64,000 bases of DNA from Ilex aquifolium (Eukaryota; Streptophyta; Magnoliopsida; Aquifoliales; Aquifoliaceae). Where the stretch lies: positions 18,985,844 through 19,049,843 of the forward strand of contig OX637402.1 of assembly GCA_951799425.1 (NCBI GenBank), written 5' to 3'. Positions within the stretch are counted from its first letter, which is position 1; each line of letters starts with the position of its first letter. The notes beneath the pieces are model-generated. The model did no database searches and was not told the DNA's origin. It saw only the letters and a list, made by a program, of their open reading frames with translations. Below, piece by piece: positions 27,832 to 39,989 of the stretch. The position numbers and the translations under genes are program-made.

Positions 27832-30800
27832 AGGGAAGTCAAGCCTTGAACATACCTTTACATAATCATGTCCAGATCCACAGCCACCAGTTTCTATCAA
27901 GTCAAGTTCCACGGCATTTCTGCTATCATTACATTTGCTGGCCTGAGTATCCATGATATCCAAGACTGGAGAAAAGCCTCTACCCAAACTGCTCCTTGGA
28001 ATATCTTGAGTTTGCCTGTAACTATTGGCTCCCAAATACCTGAAAGATTCCTTCCTTCTTCGGTAAAATTGTGCTCCTTTCTGGGCTAAAGCATATCCCT
28101 TAACTCCGTCTTCAGTTTCCAAAGAATGGCAGTTAGATATCAGTCCAAGATGATGAGCAACATCAGACATAGATTCAAACCTACTTCCATCTGGAGCATA
28201 GTAAACTGCAAATGTTTTGCATTGGTTCTGGCAATAACTAAATTCCACGTGCCAACCGTCACCTAATACACCTTTCTTTTCAAGTATATATTCTCTAAGA
28301 CCTTGTAAGTACACCTCTCTCTGACTCTGGGTATAAAAATTCAGTGGTGTACAATGACTAGAATCTGCATCAAAATGTAGTCTGGTATGCACAGTACTTT
28401 CAAAACCTGATTTAGCAATATGTGAAGCACTGCAAGAAGACTTCTGAAGTTCAAAACCGTTTACCCTATATAACAAATTTGAGTAGCCCATCGGAGTATT
28501 AGATGAATGGCCAAAAAAGGAAGCATCAAGCACAGCCTGCGTTCTACAAACCAATAGACATAAAAGCATAAGTAATACATTTACAATAAATGAGACTTCA
28601 ATTATATTCCCTATCAGTCACATAACCATTTTTACCAAGACCAGGATCATGTACTTCTCAACATGATATAATGGACTCCCATACATCCCATGATTGCAGT
28701 ACGAGGCATTTCTAAATGCAAGGATCTTGTTTTTTCAATTCATATTTTAACCCAGCATATCATAATCACATATGGTATAAAATTTTGTGGTAACCAAGTA
28801 AACCATACAATTTAGCATATCCGCATATTTCAAGCACTTGGCGCGACAGTTCACAGCCAAAAAATCACAGCAGAATCAACTTTTTGGGATTCTAAAAGTA
28901 ACAGAAACTGCATATTGGGAACCCGCCTGAGCACTGAGGTTTTACCATCTTCTACAATCCAACAACTTTGCATGAGTTCTCTTTATGTAGAAAACTTCAA
29001 TTAGTAACCCCTGATACAAATAGAGCCAGAAGGTTTTGTATCTGTCTACACAGAGGATATGTAATTTGTTACCAATGCAAATACTATGGACCATGGAGTG
29101 CAATTAGGTACAAGACAGTCTATCCCAATTAGATGCTAAAAAATACACTTTAATGTGCACATCATCCTCCAACTAACTTGGAGATGATGTTGGGACAAGG
29201 TGGCATGAAGCATACAAAAATTCCAAATCTCAAGCCAGATCAGGGTCAACATGTTAGTGCATCAGAAGTATTCAGAACAAGGAATATAAAAATCAAGTTT
29301 GTAAGTGCATACACCCATGTGAATTCAGGCTTTTCTAGGATGTCCACAAAAGACAACAAATTAAGATCTTGAATTAAAGATGTCTTGTGTTACTTTTCAT
29401 TCTCATTAATAATAAGCTTGACTAGTGGTTTTCAAAAACCTATAGGTACTTCATAAAGGGACGTTTAACTCCTTTTTCTCTTTATGTTGGCAATGGACTT
29501 GCTCTGAAGGGTCATGCAATTATCATGCCTACTGAGGCAATTTAATAAATCAGGGAGTTTAGGGTAGTCAATGACCAAATTGATCTCATTGCTTCCTTCC
29601 TCGAGCATGGATTAACATCTCTTTAGGAAGTTTTGACTTTTGAGTCTCCTGATCATGGCAACACTTCCAAAAACTTTTTACCACTTTATTGGCAATAAAA
29701 AGCCGCCAACTCTTAAGGTGGCAAAGTTACCTTAAACTAATGTACTCAGGCCAATGTTCCTATTTACTTTCTTTATATAATCCTCATCCTTGTGGTCTCT
29801 AGACATGATAACTGAAACTTGATAATTTCGAGGATAAAAAAAAAAGCTCGGGAAAAAAGAAAAAGAAAAAAAAGCACTTAGGCATCTAAATTTCTAAGAA
29901 GCATGGACACGAACATAGGACACTGATACGATACGACACGACACGACATTTCCAAAAATATAGGATACACACACGTTGGGGGACACACTACAAAAAGATA
30001 TATTTTATATATAACACTAGATAATTTATTACAAATATAGTGATAATAATATACAATTCATAAAAGATTTAGTATTTTATAATAAGTAAATCTTATGTCT
30101 AGTCATACTGTGTGAATTTTTGGACTAAAGCATCCTCATAATAGTCAATAATCATCAATTTTTTTTTTTGGGTAGACAATGTGTACCTAATAAATAATTT
30201 AAATAATTGTTCTCATTTTTTCAATTTCTCTTTTTTAAAACTTTTATACATCTTTTGTTTTTATTATTATATTTGGAGTACAACTTTAATATGTCTAGTG
30301 TTAGTAATTATATATTCTCAAATTTTTAAGCTTTGCTAATTATATTTCAACACATGTTTATTGTTTAGTAATAGATACATTCTAAAGAAGTGTCGGACAC
30401 GTGTCTAAAATTAAAATTTTATTATTTAATTATGAAAACAAATAAAAGAGTATCGGACATGTGTCCGAGAGTGTCTGAAGAGTGTCGGTGTTCAACACGT
30501 ATCCGACACGGATACATCACCTTCTCGAGAGTGTCCGTGCTTTATAACAACTAATACTATAAGTCTTTCCAACAATAAAAAGGAAACCTGGAAAACTAGT
30601 TTCCCTTTTGACATCTATATATGTAGCAAATGCGTGAACACTGCACCTTTACTCATTATTTGCACTAGAGATTTCTTCCTCCATGGAAAGTATAGGTGTC
30701 AAATTCTCTTCATACCCCTTTCATATTGGAAAAACATTTATATAGGCATGAAGAGAAAATATTATTTGGAAATCAATCCTTTTGCTAATTTATCTTTCTT

Positions 30801-33716
30801 TAACTTAAGAGACAAACAATGGATTCTTCCTAGGAATTAATTCACTCATGCAACCAAAGTTAAATTCACTATATATCCTCGAATCATGGACTTCATTGAC
30901 ATCTTAGGCACTAGTTTGTCTTTTATTTTCCTTTTTTGAACCTACACTATTGGCCAACTAGTAAGAGGCACTACCTCCCCTCCAACATTTCATTTGTCAA
31001 GGACGACATTGAGAACCCACTAAAGTATCCAGCAAAAAGAAGAAGCACGTGTACATTAGAGGCATAAAATGGAGGCTTGCATATACGGAGCAAGTCCATA
31101 GCGATAATTTTTCCCAAAAAAATGTCTTAGAGAATCTAAAGGCCCCGGTAATAAATCACCAGGCCAAAAGCCAAAAGCCAAAAGAAAAGAAGATTATGCA
31201 TAAATAAATTCAGGTTATGAATGGGAAGCTCAACCGCTCGAAATTTCCCATTTTCTCTACTTAAAAGATCCAACTCAAGTAAAGAGGAGCCACATCTGAA
31301 CTCTTCAGAACTTCCAACAACTATTTTTTTTATCATCTCCCACACATCTGAGGGTGGGCTTTCATGCACGGATTGTAACATGGGGATCAATGATTCGAGT
31401 CGCAAAAACAGTATCCCCATATGCGAGAGTAAAGACCCAGTGGCGGGAGACTTGTGCCCAAACTGACGTTTCATTAGTTTTCCAACATCTAATTTCGATT
31501 AGAAACCTTCTCCAACAACTAGCATTGACGTGAACGCCTCTCCAACAACTAAAATGGCCTCAGTGGGGCTTAGCATCACCGAAATCATTCCAAAGAAGGT
31601 ACATAGTAAAGGCAAACATTCCCTTGCTACATCAAAATCCAAGAAAATATGTGTGACAAACTCTACCGGCCTTTTTCACATAAAAGCTTCGTAATTGTAG
31701 TAGACATGAAATTGTGGGAAATAATGGTCAACGAGTTGTCACAACAACGAGGCCAAATCGTAAAGAAGATAGTTAATCAGTTCCGATGAGTGGCGGTTAA
31801 AATGGAATTAGAAGATGGAGGCAATGGTTGATTATGTTGTAGAGTAGACTTTAGGACGAAGTAATTCAATGAAGAAGATTAGGTTAAGATGAAAATAGAG
31901 ACCTCCAAGTGGTGATTCCAGTGTTTCGGAATGTTTTGGAAATAATTTTTTCCCATTTTTATTTTTATTTCCAAAATGTTTCTAAAACATTTTCGTTTCT
32001 TAGGTAACCAAAACAACGCACCAAAACAACATTTTGATCCCTGGTCTCTTCATTAGAATGGTTAGCTAGATTGATTGGATGATGAGATTTTATGACTATA
32101 ATTAGTGATTTATGGTGGAGAAGGGGGAAGTAGTGATCCTTCTATGTTTGGATGAGTTAGTGATGACTTGAGGTGGATTGTGGTAGAGTTGATGAAGCAT
32201 GTTCCTTAGGCCGAGTGAGGATGGAGATAATATTATGCTTCAAGGACATTATGATTGAGGAAACTAGGAAAAAATTGAGAATCATTTGAACTTACGACCA
32301 GTTCAAACAGTTCACCATGTTGATCCAACTGGTTCAAACAAACACACAATGTAAATATTTTTGAAAGAGAATAGTTCCCGGATTTGCAATACTATTAAAC
32401 TATAAATGTGTTCCTTCCATCTAGTTTAGTTGTTGGTTTGGGAAAAAATTTGTCCGTGCTTTACTGTTTCCTTTCATCGTCCATTATGCAATCCAATTCC
32501 ACGCTGGCAACAACATCTTTCAATGCAGGTCAATTGGGCAGTAAAGGCATCTCGAGGGATGAAAGCTTCATAGTTTGTTTCCTATCCCTCTCCAGAACCT
32601 TGATATTCCATCAAGGCTGAGAATATACCATTGTCTTTGCCTCTTTGGCTCTTTGGGAAGTAAAAGAAAAGATGGAGGGTTCAAAATTCAACCGAACGGT
32701 CATAACTCTTAGCTAAGCATGCTGCATAAACTCTGGTGGAGCATAAGGAATGTTCTTGTCATCCTTTAAGATTTTTTTTCTTCTTAACCTCACTGTTTTA
32801 GTATTCCTTCCTCAAAATTTCCTGACCTTTGTATTGTATCTCTGCATATTGCATTAGGATTCATTTATATGCAGATTTTTCAGTAAGTGGTTACGAAACC
32901 ATCAGAAAGCATTCACCAAGTATGCATCCGGAACTGTTGGATGAATTAAAATGTTATTAAATGCAGTAAATGGGAGCATATGGATTTAGCCACATGATTA
33001 TAACGACAAAAATAGACCAAACTATTTTACAACATGCATTGTCCCATTAAACATTCACCATTTCAACAAAAACAAAACCAAAAAAAAAAAAAAAAAGAAC
33101 CTCAGCTTACTCAGCATATAATAAAGCAGAAAATGCTAAATTTAACTTCATACACAACAAGCATTGTCCAACTAAACATTTATACGAAACAAAAAAGGTA
33201 AAGAAAAAAATAAAATTCATACTTGCCACCACTTCGCCCTCTATCTCCTTGCCCCGAGCTCTCCAGTTCCACGAAGATGCCTTCTCCGTCCCCATCCTCT
33301 CGTGGCGGCGATGCATTGATGTCCAAAAACCCAACACCACCACCTCGATTTCTCTCACTTCCATTGTTCGACAAACATCTAGAGCATCTCCACTCGCTGT
33401 GCCTTTCCCTTGACCCCAAACAATTCACATGAAACCGTCTCTCACACTCAAAACACGCTAACATGTCCCCTTCCACCTCAGAACCTTTCCCGCACGACCC
33501 GCAGAAAAGCTCCCCGCATGGACCCGCTTTTTCCGCTTCCGGCTGCACCACAATGACTTCATTTCCGGCTAGGGTTTCGCGAGGTGAGGGCAAAGGGATT
33601 TCGTTGAGATCGATTTCGAATGGCTTGGAACGACTCTCGAATTGCACATTTGTGACTTGATTGGCCACATTTTCGTTGTCCATGCTTAAAAATGTGGTTC
33701 TGTACACCAATTCCAC
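13542..33716 (-). CDS. MBD9: MBD9: methyl-CpG-binding domain protein with PHD fingers and bromodomain
   Basis: Homologue of Arabidopsis MBD9 (2176 aa), a nuclear chromatin reader linked to SWR1/ISWI remodelling and flowering control. Predicted exons: 33716-33223, 28543-27856, 27606-26500, 26418-25849, 24799-24497, 21254-20919, 20093-19995, 18739-18296, 17787-15394 and 13898-13542. Together they encode 2263 residues. Intron 1 is phase 2 and the other eight are phase 0. Domains in order: IDLNEIP motif (about 35); PHD finger (72-114); MBD (246-302, [11 protein letters not shown]); FYRN/FYRC (about 400-630, [17 protein letters not shown]); DDT-like (750-810); bromodomain (1080-1200, [17 protein letters not shown]); second PHD (1246-1291, [17 protein letters not shown]); a WHIM-type [10 protein letters not shown] motif (1655); a Cys/His cluster (1847-1884); and the conserved C-terminal block [16 protein letters not shown]. 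The alternative start Met at 33683 shortens it by 11 residues and may be the true start. Confidence 0.93.
14112..14550 (-). mobile_element. Helitron-like fragment in the last MBD9 intron
   Basis: On the minus strand a short hairpin region (ACGTTCAACTCACGT) is followed after about 10 bases by CTAG at 14115-14112, the layout of a Helitron 3' end. The base after CTAG is A rather than the expected T. A TATAGATATAG-like stretch near 14370-14390 could be its 5' end. It lies in intron 9 of MBD9. It is related to the neighbouring element at 14552-14937. Confidence 0.4.
14552..14937 (-). mobile_element. Helitron-like element in the last MBD9 intron
   Basis: On the minus strand the element would start TCTATCTATCTATC near 14937. 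It would end with the hairpin ACGTGT-AAC-ACACGT, nine spacer bases and CTAG (14555-14552). TC start, 3' hairpin and CTRR end are the Helitron hallmarks. The following host base is C, not T, so either the border is slightly off or it has mutated. There are no coding sequences, so it is non-autonomous. Confidence 0.5.
18071..18110. repeat. C(n)A(n) tracts in MBD9 intron 8
   Basis: Two adjoining tracts of C-run then A-run on the plus strand (T-run and G-run in the gene sense) lie just downstream of exon 8. They form part of a recurring pattern also seen near 8675, 12611, 20577, 24251 and 27778. Confidence 0.6.
23502..23794 (+). mobile_element. Non-autonomous Helitron in MBD9 intron 5
   Basis: This 293-bp element starts TCTATCTATATATATAAAC directly after a host A. 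It ends with the hairpin GTGC-ATC-GCAC (23769-23779), 11 spacer bases and CTAG (23791-23794), followed by a host T. TC start, CTRR end, subterminal hairpin and A/T insertion site all agree with Helitrons, and there is no TIR or target duplication. The ends resemble those of the other Helitron-like elements here. It lies in the 3.2-kb intron between MBD9 exons 6 and 5. Confidence 0.75.
24251..24279. repeat. C(15)A(14) tract
   Basis: A pure run of 15 C joined to 14 A, in MBD9 intron 5 close to the acceptor side region. In the gene sense it reads T(14)G(15). Confidence 0.9.
27778..27830. repeat. T(23)G(30) tract in MBD9 intron 2
   Basis: A run of about 23 T passes directly into 30 G, only some 25 bp inside the intron that follows exon 2 (donor at 27855). 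Tract length this extreme is prone to assembly error, so the true length is uncertain. Confidence 0.85.
29899..30541. mobile_element. TIR element rich in GTGTCGGACACG words
   Basis: The block starts AAGCATGGACACGAACATAG and its far end is the reverse complement of AAGCACGGACACTCTCGAG, so the outer 12 bases match with one mismatch. Inner words GACACGACACGAC, GTGTCGGACACGTGTC and GTATCCGACACGGATAC repeat the same motif. No target duplication could be recognised, and there is no ORF. It is probably a non-autonomous DNA transposon (about 640 bp) within MBD9 intron 1. Confidence 0.5.
31136..31700 (-). pseudogene. Possible decayed coding remnant (LINE-like?) in MBD9 intron 1
   Basis: The minus strand at 31700-31490 reads [19 protein letters not shown] and then [11 protein letters not shown]. 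This loosely resembles the Cys/His region at the end of plant LINE ORF2 proteins (Cys-x2-Cys, His-x-Leu-x-Leu-x-Cys, Ala-Arg, Phe-Phe-Gly). A 112-codon open frame follows (31474-31136) with [17 protein letters not shown], which I do not recognise. There are stops in between. The LINE reading is weak. Confidence 0.2.
31919..32034. repeat. Fragment of the MITE-like family at 2202-2546
   Basis: TTTCGGAATGTTTTGGAAAT, AACATTTTCGTTTCTTAGGT and the end AACGCACCAAAACAACATTTTGATCC match the right half of the 2202-2546 element (TTTCGGAATGTTTC, ACATTTTCGTTTCCTAAGTT, GCACCAAAATGAAATTTTGAT). This shows the family is dispersed at two sites in the window. Confidence 0.55.
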
Positions 33717-33960
33717 TCGATTTTCAGAAGATGAAGAAGCATTCTACGATTTGCCTGTGCAAGCGCGTTTATATGAAGTATAAGCCTGTCTGTGTGTGTA
33801 AGTAAGTGAGACAGAGAGAAAGGTTGGATCTTTTGGGGGTTTGATCGGAGGATTGAGGTTGAAGAAGAAAATTGAGCTGAGGAAAATGGTCGCGTTTCAC
33901 CGACTGGTTTTGATTCGTAACGTATGTCTGTGTGGGTCAGAGAGAGAGAGAGAGAGTTGT
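33717..33960 (-). promoter_or_regulatory. MBD9 5' leader/core promoter region
   Basis: Upstream of both candidate start codons. A GA-run on the plus strand at about 33937-33953 is a CT-run in the gene sense, a common feature of plant core promoters and leaders. I could not choose a TATA box or transcription start. Confidence 0.4.
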
Positions 33961-35008
33961 GAAGGACTGAGAGAGGACCAAATCGAAAGTTGAAAGTAGA
34001 AACAAACTCTTTTGTATGGAAGCGAAGACGAAGCCTGGAGCGCTGGTTTGGGGTTTGGGGGAGAGTCTCGAGAATTGCGAAAGAGCATTTCGTTCGTTTG
34101 TGACGAAATGACGGGATTGCCCCCCTTAGGTTTATGGCTAAATTTAATTTAGATAATCATGGTTAGATTCTTTAGAAACAACTTCTATTTCATGTTTTAT
34201 TTTAAATAATGAGTAAATTATTGGGTATAACGTTGAATCTACTCTAGCAAGATAAATTTTGAGCATCTATAATTGTAGGGTTGTTCACCCGAACTGGCGG
34301 GGTAAGAAATAATGCATTTTATCTCTCCAAACCGATAAATTACAGAAGCCCATTTATTAGACAATCTTATACAATAGAGAGTAATGTTTCAAATCGAATT
34401 TTATCTAAAAAATCAATTCAAAAGTCAAAATGTTGTAGAATTTGAAATAGTGAATTTGAAATATTCAGGATATATTTTGAATAAATAGAAACTATCAACG
34501 TGGACAGTCTGTAGTTATTAATAAAGTTCTAAAATAATCGCAATTTTTTGTAAAATTAGAGACAATCTACACTCTTAGTTTTAGCATGTCTTGAAGATTT
34601 TGAGCAAAAAAATGTGAATGGTTTATTGTAACTTTACATTGAATAGTAATAAATCCAAAGAATAAATAATTTTACTTACACCTAATAATGATAAATGATC
34701 AGATTTAAGATTGTGTAAAAAAGAGTATCTTCCCAATAGCTTTGTAGGTTCCAAACTATGTAATGGTGGATAGTTTTGTCTTTTCACACGAAAAAGATAT
34801 AATAGTTTGGCGTGGAAGAAGATTTTGATCATTTATGCAAAAAAGCAGGGTCAAAGTTCAGGAAATTAAAGTGAGGGTAAATGTGTCATTTGGTATTCTT
34901 TGTCGGAGATGGGAAGGTAAGGCTTCATCGGCATGCCTGACTTGTGTCCGCGAATTGTTCCCGTGGCAACATTACTTTTACAGATTGCGGATTCGCACAG
35001 TCCCACAC

Positions 35009-35050
<42 letters not shown>

Positions 35051-35587
35051 GCGTAACGGTTATGTAACAATTACACTACCCTATCATGTTAACAATGACC
35101 GAATTATAAAGAGACCAATGGGCCAAGGCCCCTCATATTTTCAAAATTACTCTATTTACCCTTTTTAGTGCATTGCTCTTTTTAGAATTCTATAGGTCCT
35201 TTTAGGCTTTCAAAAACTTCTTTTTCTATAAAAGATTTCCAATTAGTGTATTCCAAAAAGCATAATAGCATGACATTAAACATTTACTAACCAAATGGGA
35301 GATATTGTTCACCTGGACGAGTGATTTTTTTTATAGAAGAAAATATTTATTTGGACAAATTTGATGACCAAAATGTGCTATAAAATCAAGGTATAAACGT
35401 GATTTTATATCGTCAATAATACACTAACTCACAACTGATGTTTCCTAATGATAAGTTAAAAATAATTTTTGAATTTTATAAACTAAGTTTTTGTGATAGT
35501 ATTTCATAGGTAAAACTATAATACTAACTAATAATAACGTGTCGAATGATCTGATTTCATTAACTTATTAATTGTGTAACTCCCCGC
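33961..35587. other. Gene-free AT-rich region
   Basis: No coding sequence is supported here. Apart from the CT microsatellite at 35010-35044 I see only AT-rich unique sequence. Confidence 0.5.
35010..35044. repeat. (CT)n microsatellite
   Basis: An uninterrupted run of about 17 CT units in the gene-free region upstream of MBD9. Confidence 0.95.
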
Positions 35588-35737
35588 ATGTTAATATATT
35601 ATAACCGTCTAATAATAAGATAATATGTGCGCAAATGAAATAGTTACTACATGACATAGATGGTAGTTATTTAATTATGTAGAATTCACTTGTCCACATA
35701 TTATCTTATTATTGGACAGTTACAGTATGTTAATAGA
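35588..35737. repeat. Foldback (MITE-like) inverted repeat
   Basis: The left arm (about 35588-35632) contains TAATAATAAGATAATATGTG after GTTAATATATTATAACCGTC. The right arm (about 35690-35735) contains CACATATTATCTTATTATTG and TTACAGTATGTTAA, its reverse complement with few mismatches. The loop is about 58 bp. Typical of small foldback elements; no target duplication was identified. Confidence 0.65.
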
Positions 35738-37372
35738 TGAGATGATGTAACTGTTACATCAAATATTTTCTCTTCTCTCTCATAAATATTCATATATAAC
35801 AATGATATTATGTCAACAATGTCATGGTGTAACCGTCTTATAACAAAGGCAAAAAATTAAATAAAGTAAACTTCATTATCTTACATGAAAATAATTATAT
35901 ATTACATAGATAAGTAATTATTTAATGGAAAATACTATGTAACTCAAATTTGCAACACAATTTTGTATCATAAATGAAGAGGATCATTGAATAAGTAAGT
36001 CTCATCAATTTTTTTAAATAAGATCCACTGATCCAATGGTCTCCTTCATTTGGGATGCAAATTTGAATTACATAGTATTACTCTTACTTAATATTGTGGG
36101 GTTCATTGCTCATTTATTTGCTTATGGAGAATGGAGCGACATTACTTACGTTGTGTGACTATTCCATTGAATATTTTCTCCTCCCTCTCTCTCTCCCCTC
36201 TCCCCGACAAGAACCATAGTAGAAGATGCCCATGCTTCGAGCCTTCAAGTACACCCATGCTGTTCAGCTCTCATTGCGAAACGTACACGCATCATTGCAC
36301 TGGCTCATGGTAAACAACTGTTAGGAGAAAAGGTAAAATTACAGCCACCTCCCTCAAAGTTTATTCAAATAACAGTAAGTCCCCCTTATATATGAATAAT
36401 AACACGTCACTTCGATGACAGTAGGAGTATTCAAATATAACACGACACGAAATTAGAGAGTTTACGTCTTACTTAAGTCACTCATTTACGAAACGAGTGG
36501 ACTCGACATGATTAATAAATTAATCGATTATGGGTGAAACCAATCAAACGTAATACAATATACGATTCAATTATATATTGATTATACATGCCCCGAATCC
36601 CATATGACAAAGTTCGTTAGACAAAAATTAATAAAATAATCGAGTATCGGTTGAGTGTTTTTTAACACGTAGCAACGAAGACCCAATATTATTTACAGAC
36701 TTAGTTGTCAGTCATTTCCATCTCTGTTATTAGTTGACTAGGGGTAACTTATGTCTAAAGGCACGGTGCAATGTGAATTGTTTTGAAAGAGATGTTAATG
36801 GGCATTGGATGAGTCTATTTGAAACTATCGGATGGACTAATTGAAATCTGTCATATTTTATATTATAGATTTTAGTTTAAGTATCTATAGGATTTGAGTA
36901 TTTGTACATATTCAAAATTTAGATGGTAACAACTCAAGGAGTTGCTAAAATGGTAACGTGAATGATCTGTAAATTCAGGCATCTCGAGTTTACATATTGA
37001 CAATTATTTGAATTCAGTGGATGAGAGATTTAACCCTCATGAATACTCTAATTTTCACATAAATGACTTATTTTTTGATCAAATCATGAAAAGAGTTAAT
37101 CAAAATAAGTTGACTTGAAGACCCCTCACCGGTGAAAACAAATAAAAATAGTAACAACATTTATAAAAAGATGTATTGAGTTATTTATTAGGTAAAAACC
37201 ACAATAAATGCACGGTTTCTTGATGATTTATTTTGTTACTGTAATTATCAAACAACTAGTTAAAGATTCATCTTAAAGTGGTGAAATACTAATTCATACT
37301 TGGCGTTCAGAGGGTAGTTTTTGAAATTTTTTTAGACATTTCTTCCTTGTTTTGTGACGATGATTATATAAT
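35738..37372. other. Gene-free AT-rich region
   Basis: No supported gene. A short CT-rich patch lies at 36178-36206. A stretch at about 36425-36675 has ACACGACACGAA and CGAAACGAGTGGACTCG words that may be part of an old transposon, but I found no ends. Confidence 0.4.
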
Positions 37373-37845
37373 TTAGGGAGAATTACATCTAGACTCTCTA
37401 AAATTTAACACTTAATCACTTAGACCCTGTGATATTTAAAATATTACATACAGACTCTTAAAGTTTGTACACGCGTAATACTTAGACTTCTGTCGTCAAT
37501 GTCCGTTAGAATATCCGTTAGTAAATTACACCCAGATCTCCTGAAATTTGTATGCGTGTAATATTTAGACCACTCAAATTTAAAATGTTATATTTAGACA
37601 AAAAATAATTAAATCCAAGATAAAATATCAAATATTTTAAATTATACGATTATACGATTTATTAAATGACCAAACTACCCCCATTAAAGATAGAAGATAT
37701 TGTGTCTATTACAGTTTGACATCTTCAAGTTTAAAATGTTATACTCGACAAAAAATACTCTAATAAAAAATATAATAAAAAATATTTTAAATTTTACAAC
37801 CAAAATTCATGTTATATTATGTTATTTACTGATATAAAATCAAAA
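37373..37845 (+). repeat. Unclassified dispersed repeat, left copy
   Basis: It begins TTAGGGAGAATTACATCTAG and is built from three or four related modules of about 55 bp, each with TTACA..AGAC..AAATTT..ACGCGTAATA..TTAGAC-like words, then AAAATGTTATA and AAAATACTCTAATA. The same sequence occurs in reverse orientation at 53931-54236. Similar sequence continues to about 38060. No ORF was found and I cannot assign it to a superfamily. Confidence 0.7.
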
Positions 37846-38045
37846 ATAAAAATTTAATTTTTTCTTTAAAAAATTATAATTAGTATACAATTATAACAAA
37901 CTATCCCAATTAAAGATAAAAGACATTGTGTCCATTACAGTTTGACCCTTTATTTATTTTTTTAATTTTATTTCAATAAATGGTATAATTATTTACTAAT
38001 TATGATTTTTTTTATAAAAAATATTAGATTTTTATTTTTGATTTT

Positions 38046-38085
38046 ATACCAACTACTTAATGTACACGTGTTTTACACGTGAATT
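38046..38085 (-). repeat. Helitron-like hairpin terminus (degenerate)
   Basis: On the minus strand a perfect hairpin CACGTGT-AAA-ACACGTG is followed by TACATTAAGTAG. This resembles the 3' end of the element at 14552-14937 (ACACGT, then TGTATTACTAG), but CTAG has become GTAG. No matching 5' end was found nearby. Confidence 0.3.
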
Positions 38086-38514
38086 ATTTTAAGTATCAAA
38101 TATGATATATTATTGTTAAAAACATTACCAAACATTTCAATATTCAAACCTCGATAAAACATGTCTCTCATCAATATTTACCCTGAAGTTAATTTGTGCT
38201 TCTCATTATCTTTATAGACAAGTTTCCTAACTCGTATGAGTTTCTAAAACAAATAGGGAAAACAATTCCCTTAACTATGAATTGTATAAGTCTTATCGCT
38301 AAAGCAGAATCATAGTTTTTTAGAACCATTTAATACCTTATTTTTAATGGTTGAGGCTCGAGATAGTAAAAAAAAAATATAAACTACCACATACTAAAGT
38401 GATCGCAAATCACAAATATACAAATGATGCATTTGTTGTATTGCTCAAGTCAAGAAATCAAGATATGTCCAACCATGCAACAAAGTAAAAAAGAAAAAGA
38501 AAAAAAATGACTGC

Positions 38515-38606
38515 TATATATTATAAAGAATTACAAAAACAATGCATAAATTGACACCCATATATATTATAAAGAATTACAAAAACAATGCCTAAATTGA
38601 TACCCA
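38515..38606. repeat. 46-bp tandem duplication
   Basis: Two adjacent 46-bp copies (38515-38560 and 38561-38606), each containing TATATATTATAAAGAATTAC, differ at only two positions. This looks like a recent local duplication. Confidence 0.9.
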
Positions 38607-39858
38607 TGTGATCATGTCACATCTAATCACCTAATTGATTTCCTATCTCCAAGTATTACTAGTTCTTGTAAATGTTAGAATGTAAATCAATCCAATCTGA
38701 AGTTTATTTGGAATCATTAGCCAACATTTAAAGTTTAAGAAAACCATGGAGCCACGAGTCTCTACTATCAGTGGGTCACTTTTCTAATTCCTTTTGATCT
38801 TTGAAATGGTCTTGGATCTCAGACAACAAGAGAGCATATTATAAACGAAAGAACGACACACCAATCAGTGATTGTGGAAGCGACAACATTAATTTAATGA
38901 AAGAAATAAGAATTGCTAATCAAATCCCAACAAGAATTGCTAAGCTCAAAATGTTAGATAGTATAAGCATTGAAGACGTTCAATTTGGGCAGCACTAAGC
39001 CATGCATCCCACGCCACCGCACCATAGAACAAGTCTTCAAACCTCTCTTCAACTTTTCAATGGTGTTTAATTTCTCCAACATTTGCAGTCTCAGTACTAA
39101 AAAAAAAATTTGGCACACAGTTTTTGGTGAAGCAATAAAAATCTGCTTCTTCTTCACCTTAATGTCCATTAATCGCTTAAGCCAATCCTAGAAAACTCTA
39201 AGCACTTGGCCAAAAACCTAAAATCAACATAACATAAAAATTAACCAATTGAATGGACCATAAACGATAAAAAGCAAGAAAAAAAAATAATTCTATTGTA
39301 ATCTGCCTACTTATTTAAGAAAATTACTCCCAAAATGAATAGTTTGTGAATGGATTGAGAGATACCTATTACATACTTGAAAACCAATCATAAGTGCCAT
39401 AGAGCTATAGTATATGCCAAGTAAAATTGGTTGATTACCATATAGAAAGATCAAGAGATAAGATTTGCTTCAGTGACCTTCAATAAATTGGGAGACAATG
39501 GAGGCAGAAATTTCAGGCATATGAAAGGTCAAGATTAAAGCTAAATTAATAATTAACCTACGTACATATTCATTGTTGTATTTAGTGCCAGAATTGGAAG
39601 AGTTGAAATAACATATTGGATTTTCTAGTATTAATAAACTATCAAATTGAAAACAGTTAGAGAAGCTGTTGAGTCAAGGATATTGAATTGACATTATGAT
39701 ATTATTTAAGGGCAAAAAAAGGAGCATAAAAGTTCCATGGCAAGATAACTGGATATGACTAAACAAGCATAGAAGGATAATATGGGCATTAGTTATTTTA
39801 ATAAGGATATTATAGTCAAATAAAAGTTTTTCACTTTTGTTGGCATTTTATAGTAGTA
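38607..39858. other. Gene-free region
   Basis: No supported coding sequence. Short open frames on both strands around 38800-39190 have no recognisable motif. Between them lies only AT-rich unique sequence. Confidence 0.45.
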
Positions 39859-39989
39859 CTAGTTATTGCATGTGCTTGAAGGCACAGAGTAATAAAAAAT
39901 GGTAAACAATAAACATATTTGTATTCATATCCAAAATCAAATCACAAACATAGAGGAGAGATAAATGAATTTAAGTATCGGTTGTAGTG

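Larger units (their letters stand above)
28544..33222 (-). other. Large first intron of MBD9 (4.7 kb)
   Basis: The intron joins exon 1 (donor GGCAA|GTATGA) to exon 2 (acceptor TTTGTAG|AACGC) in phase 2 and restores the frame (Lys then Thr-Gln-Ala). It carries the TIR element at 29899-30541, a possible LINE-like remnant near 31480-31700, and a fragment of a MITE family at 31919-32034. I see no host gene inside it. Confidence 0.75.

Noticed and set aside
38954..39169. AUX1/LAX-like exon on the minus strand (frame with WDAWLSAAQ)
   Set aside because: Only about ten residues look alike and stops follow at once. Chance similarity is likely.
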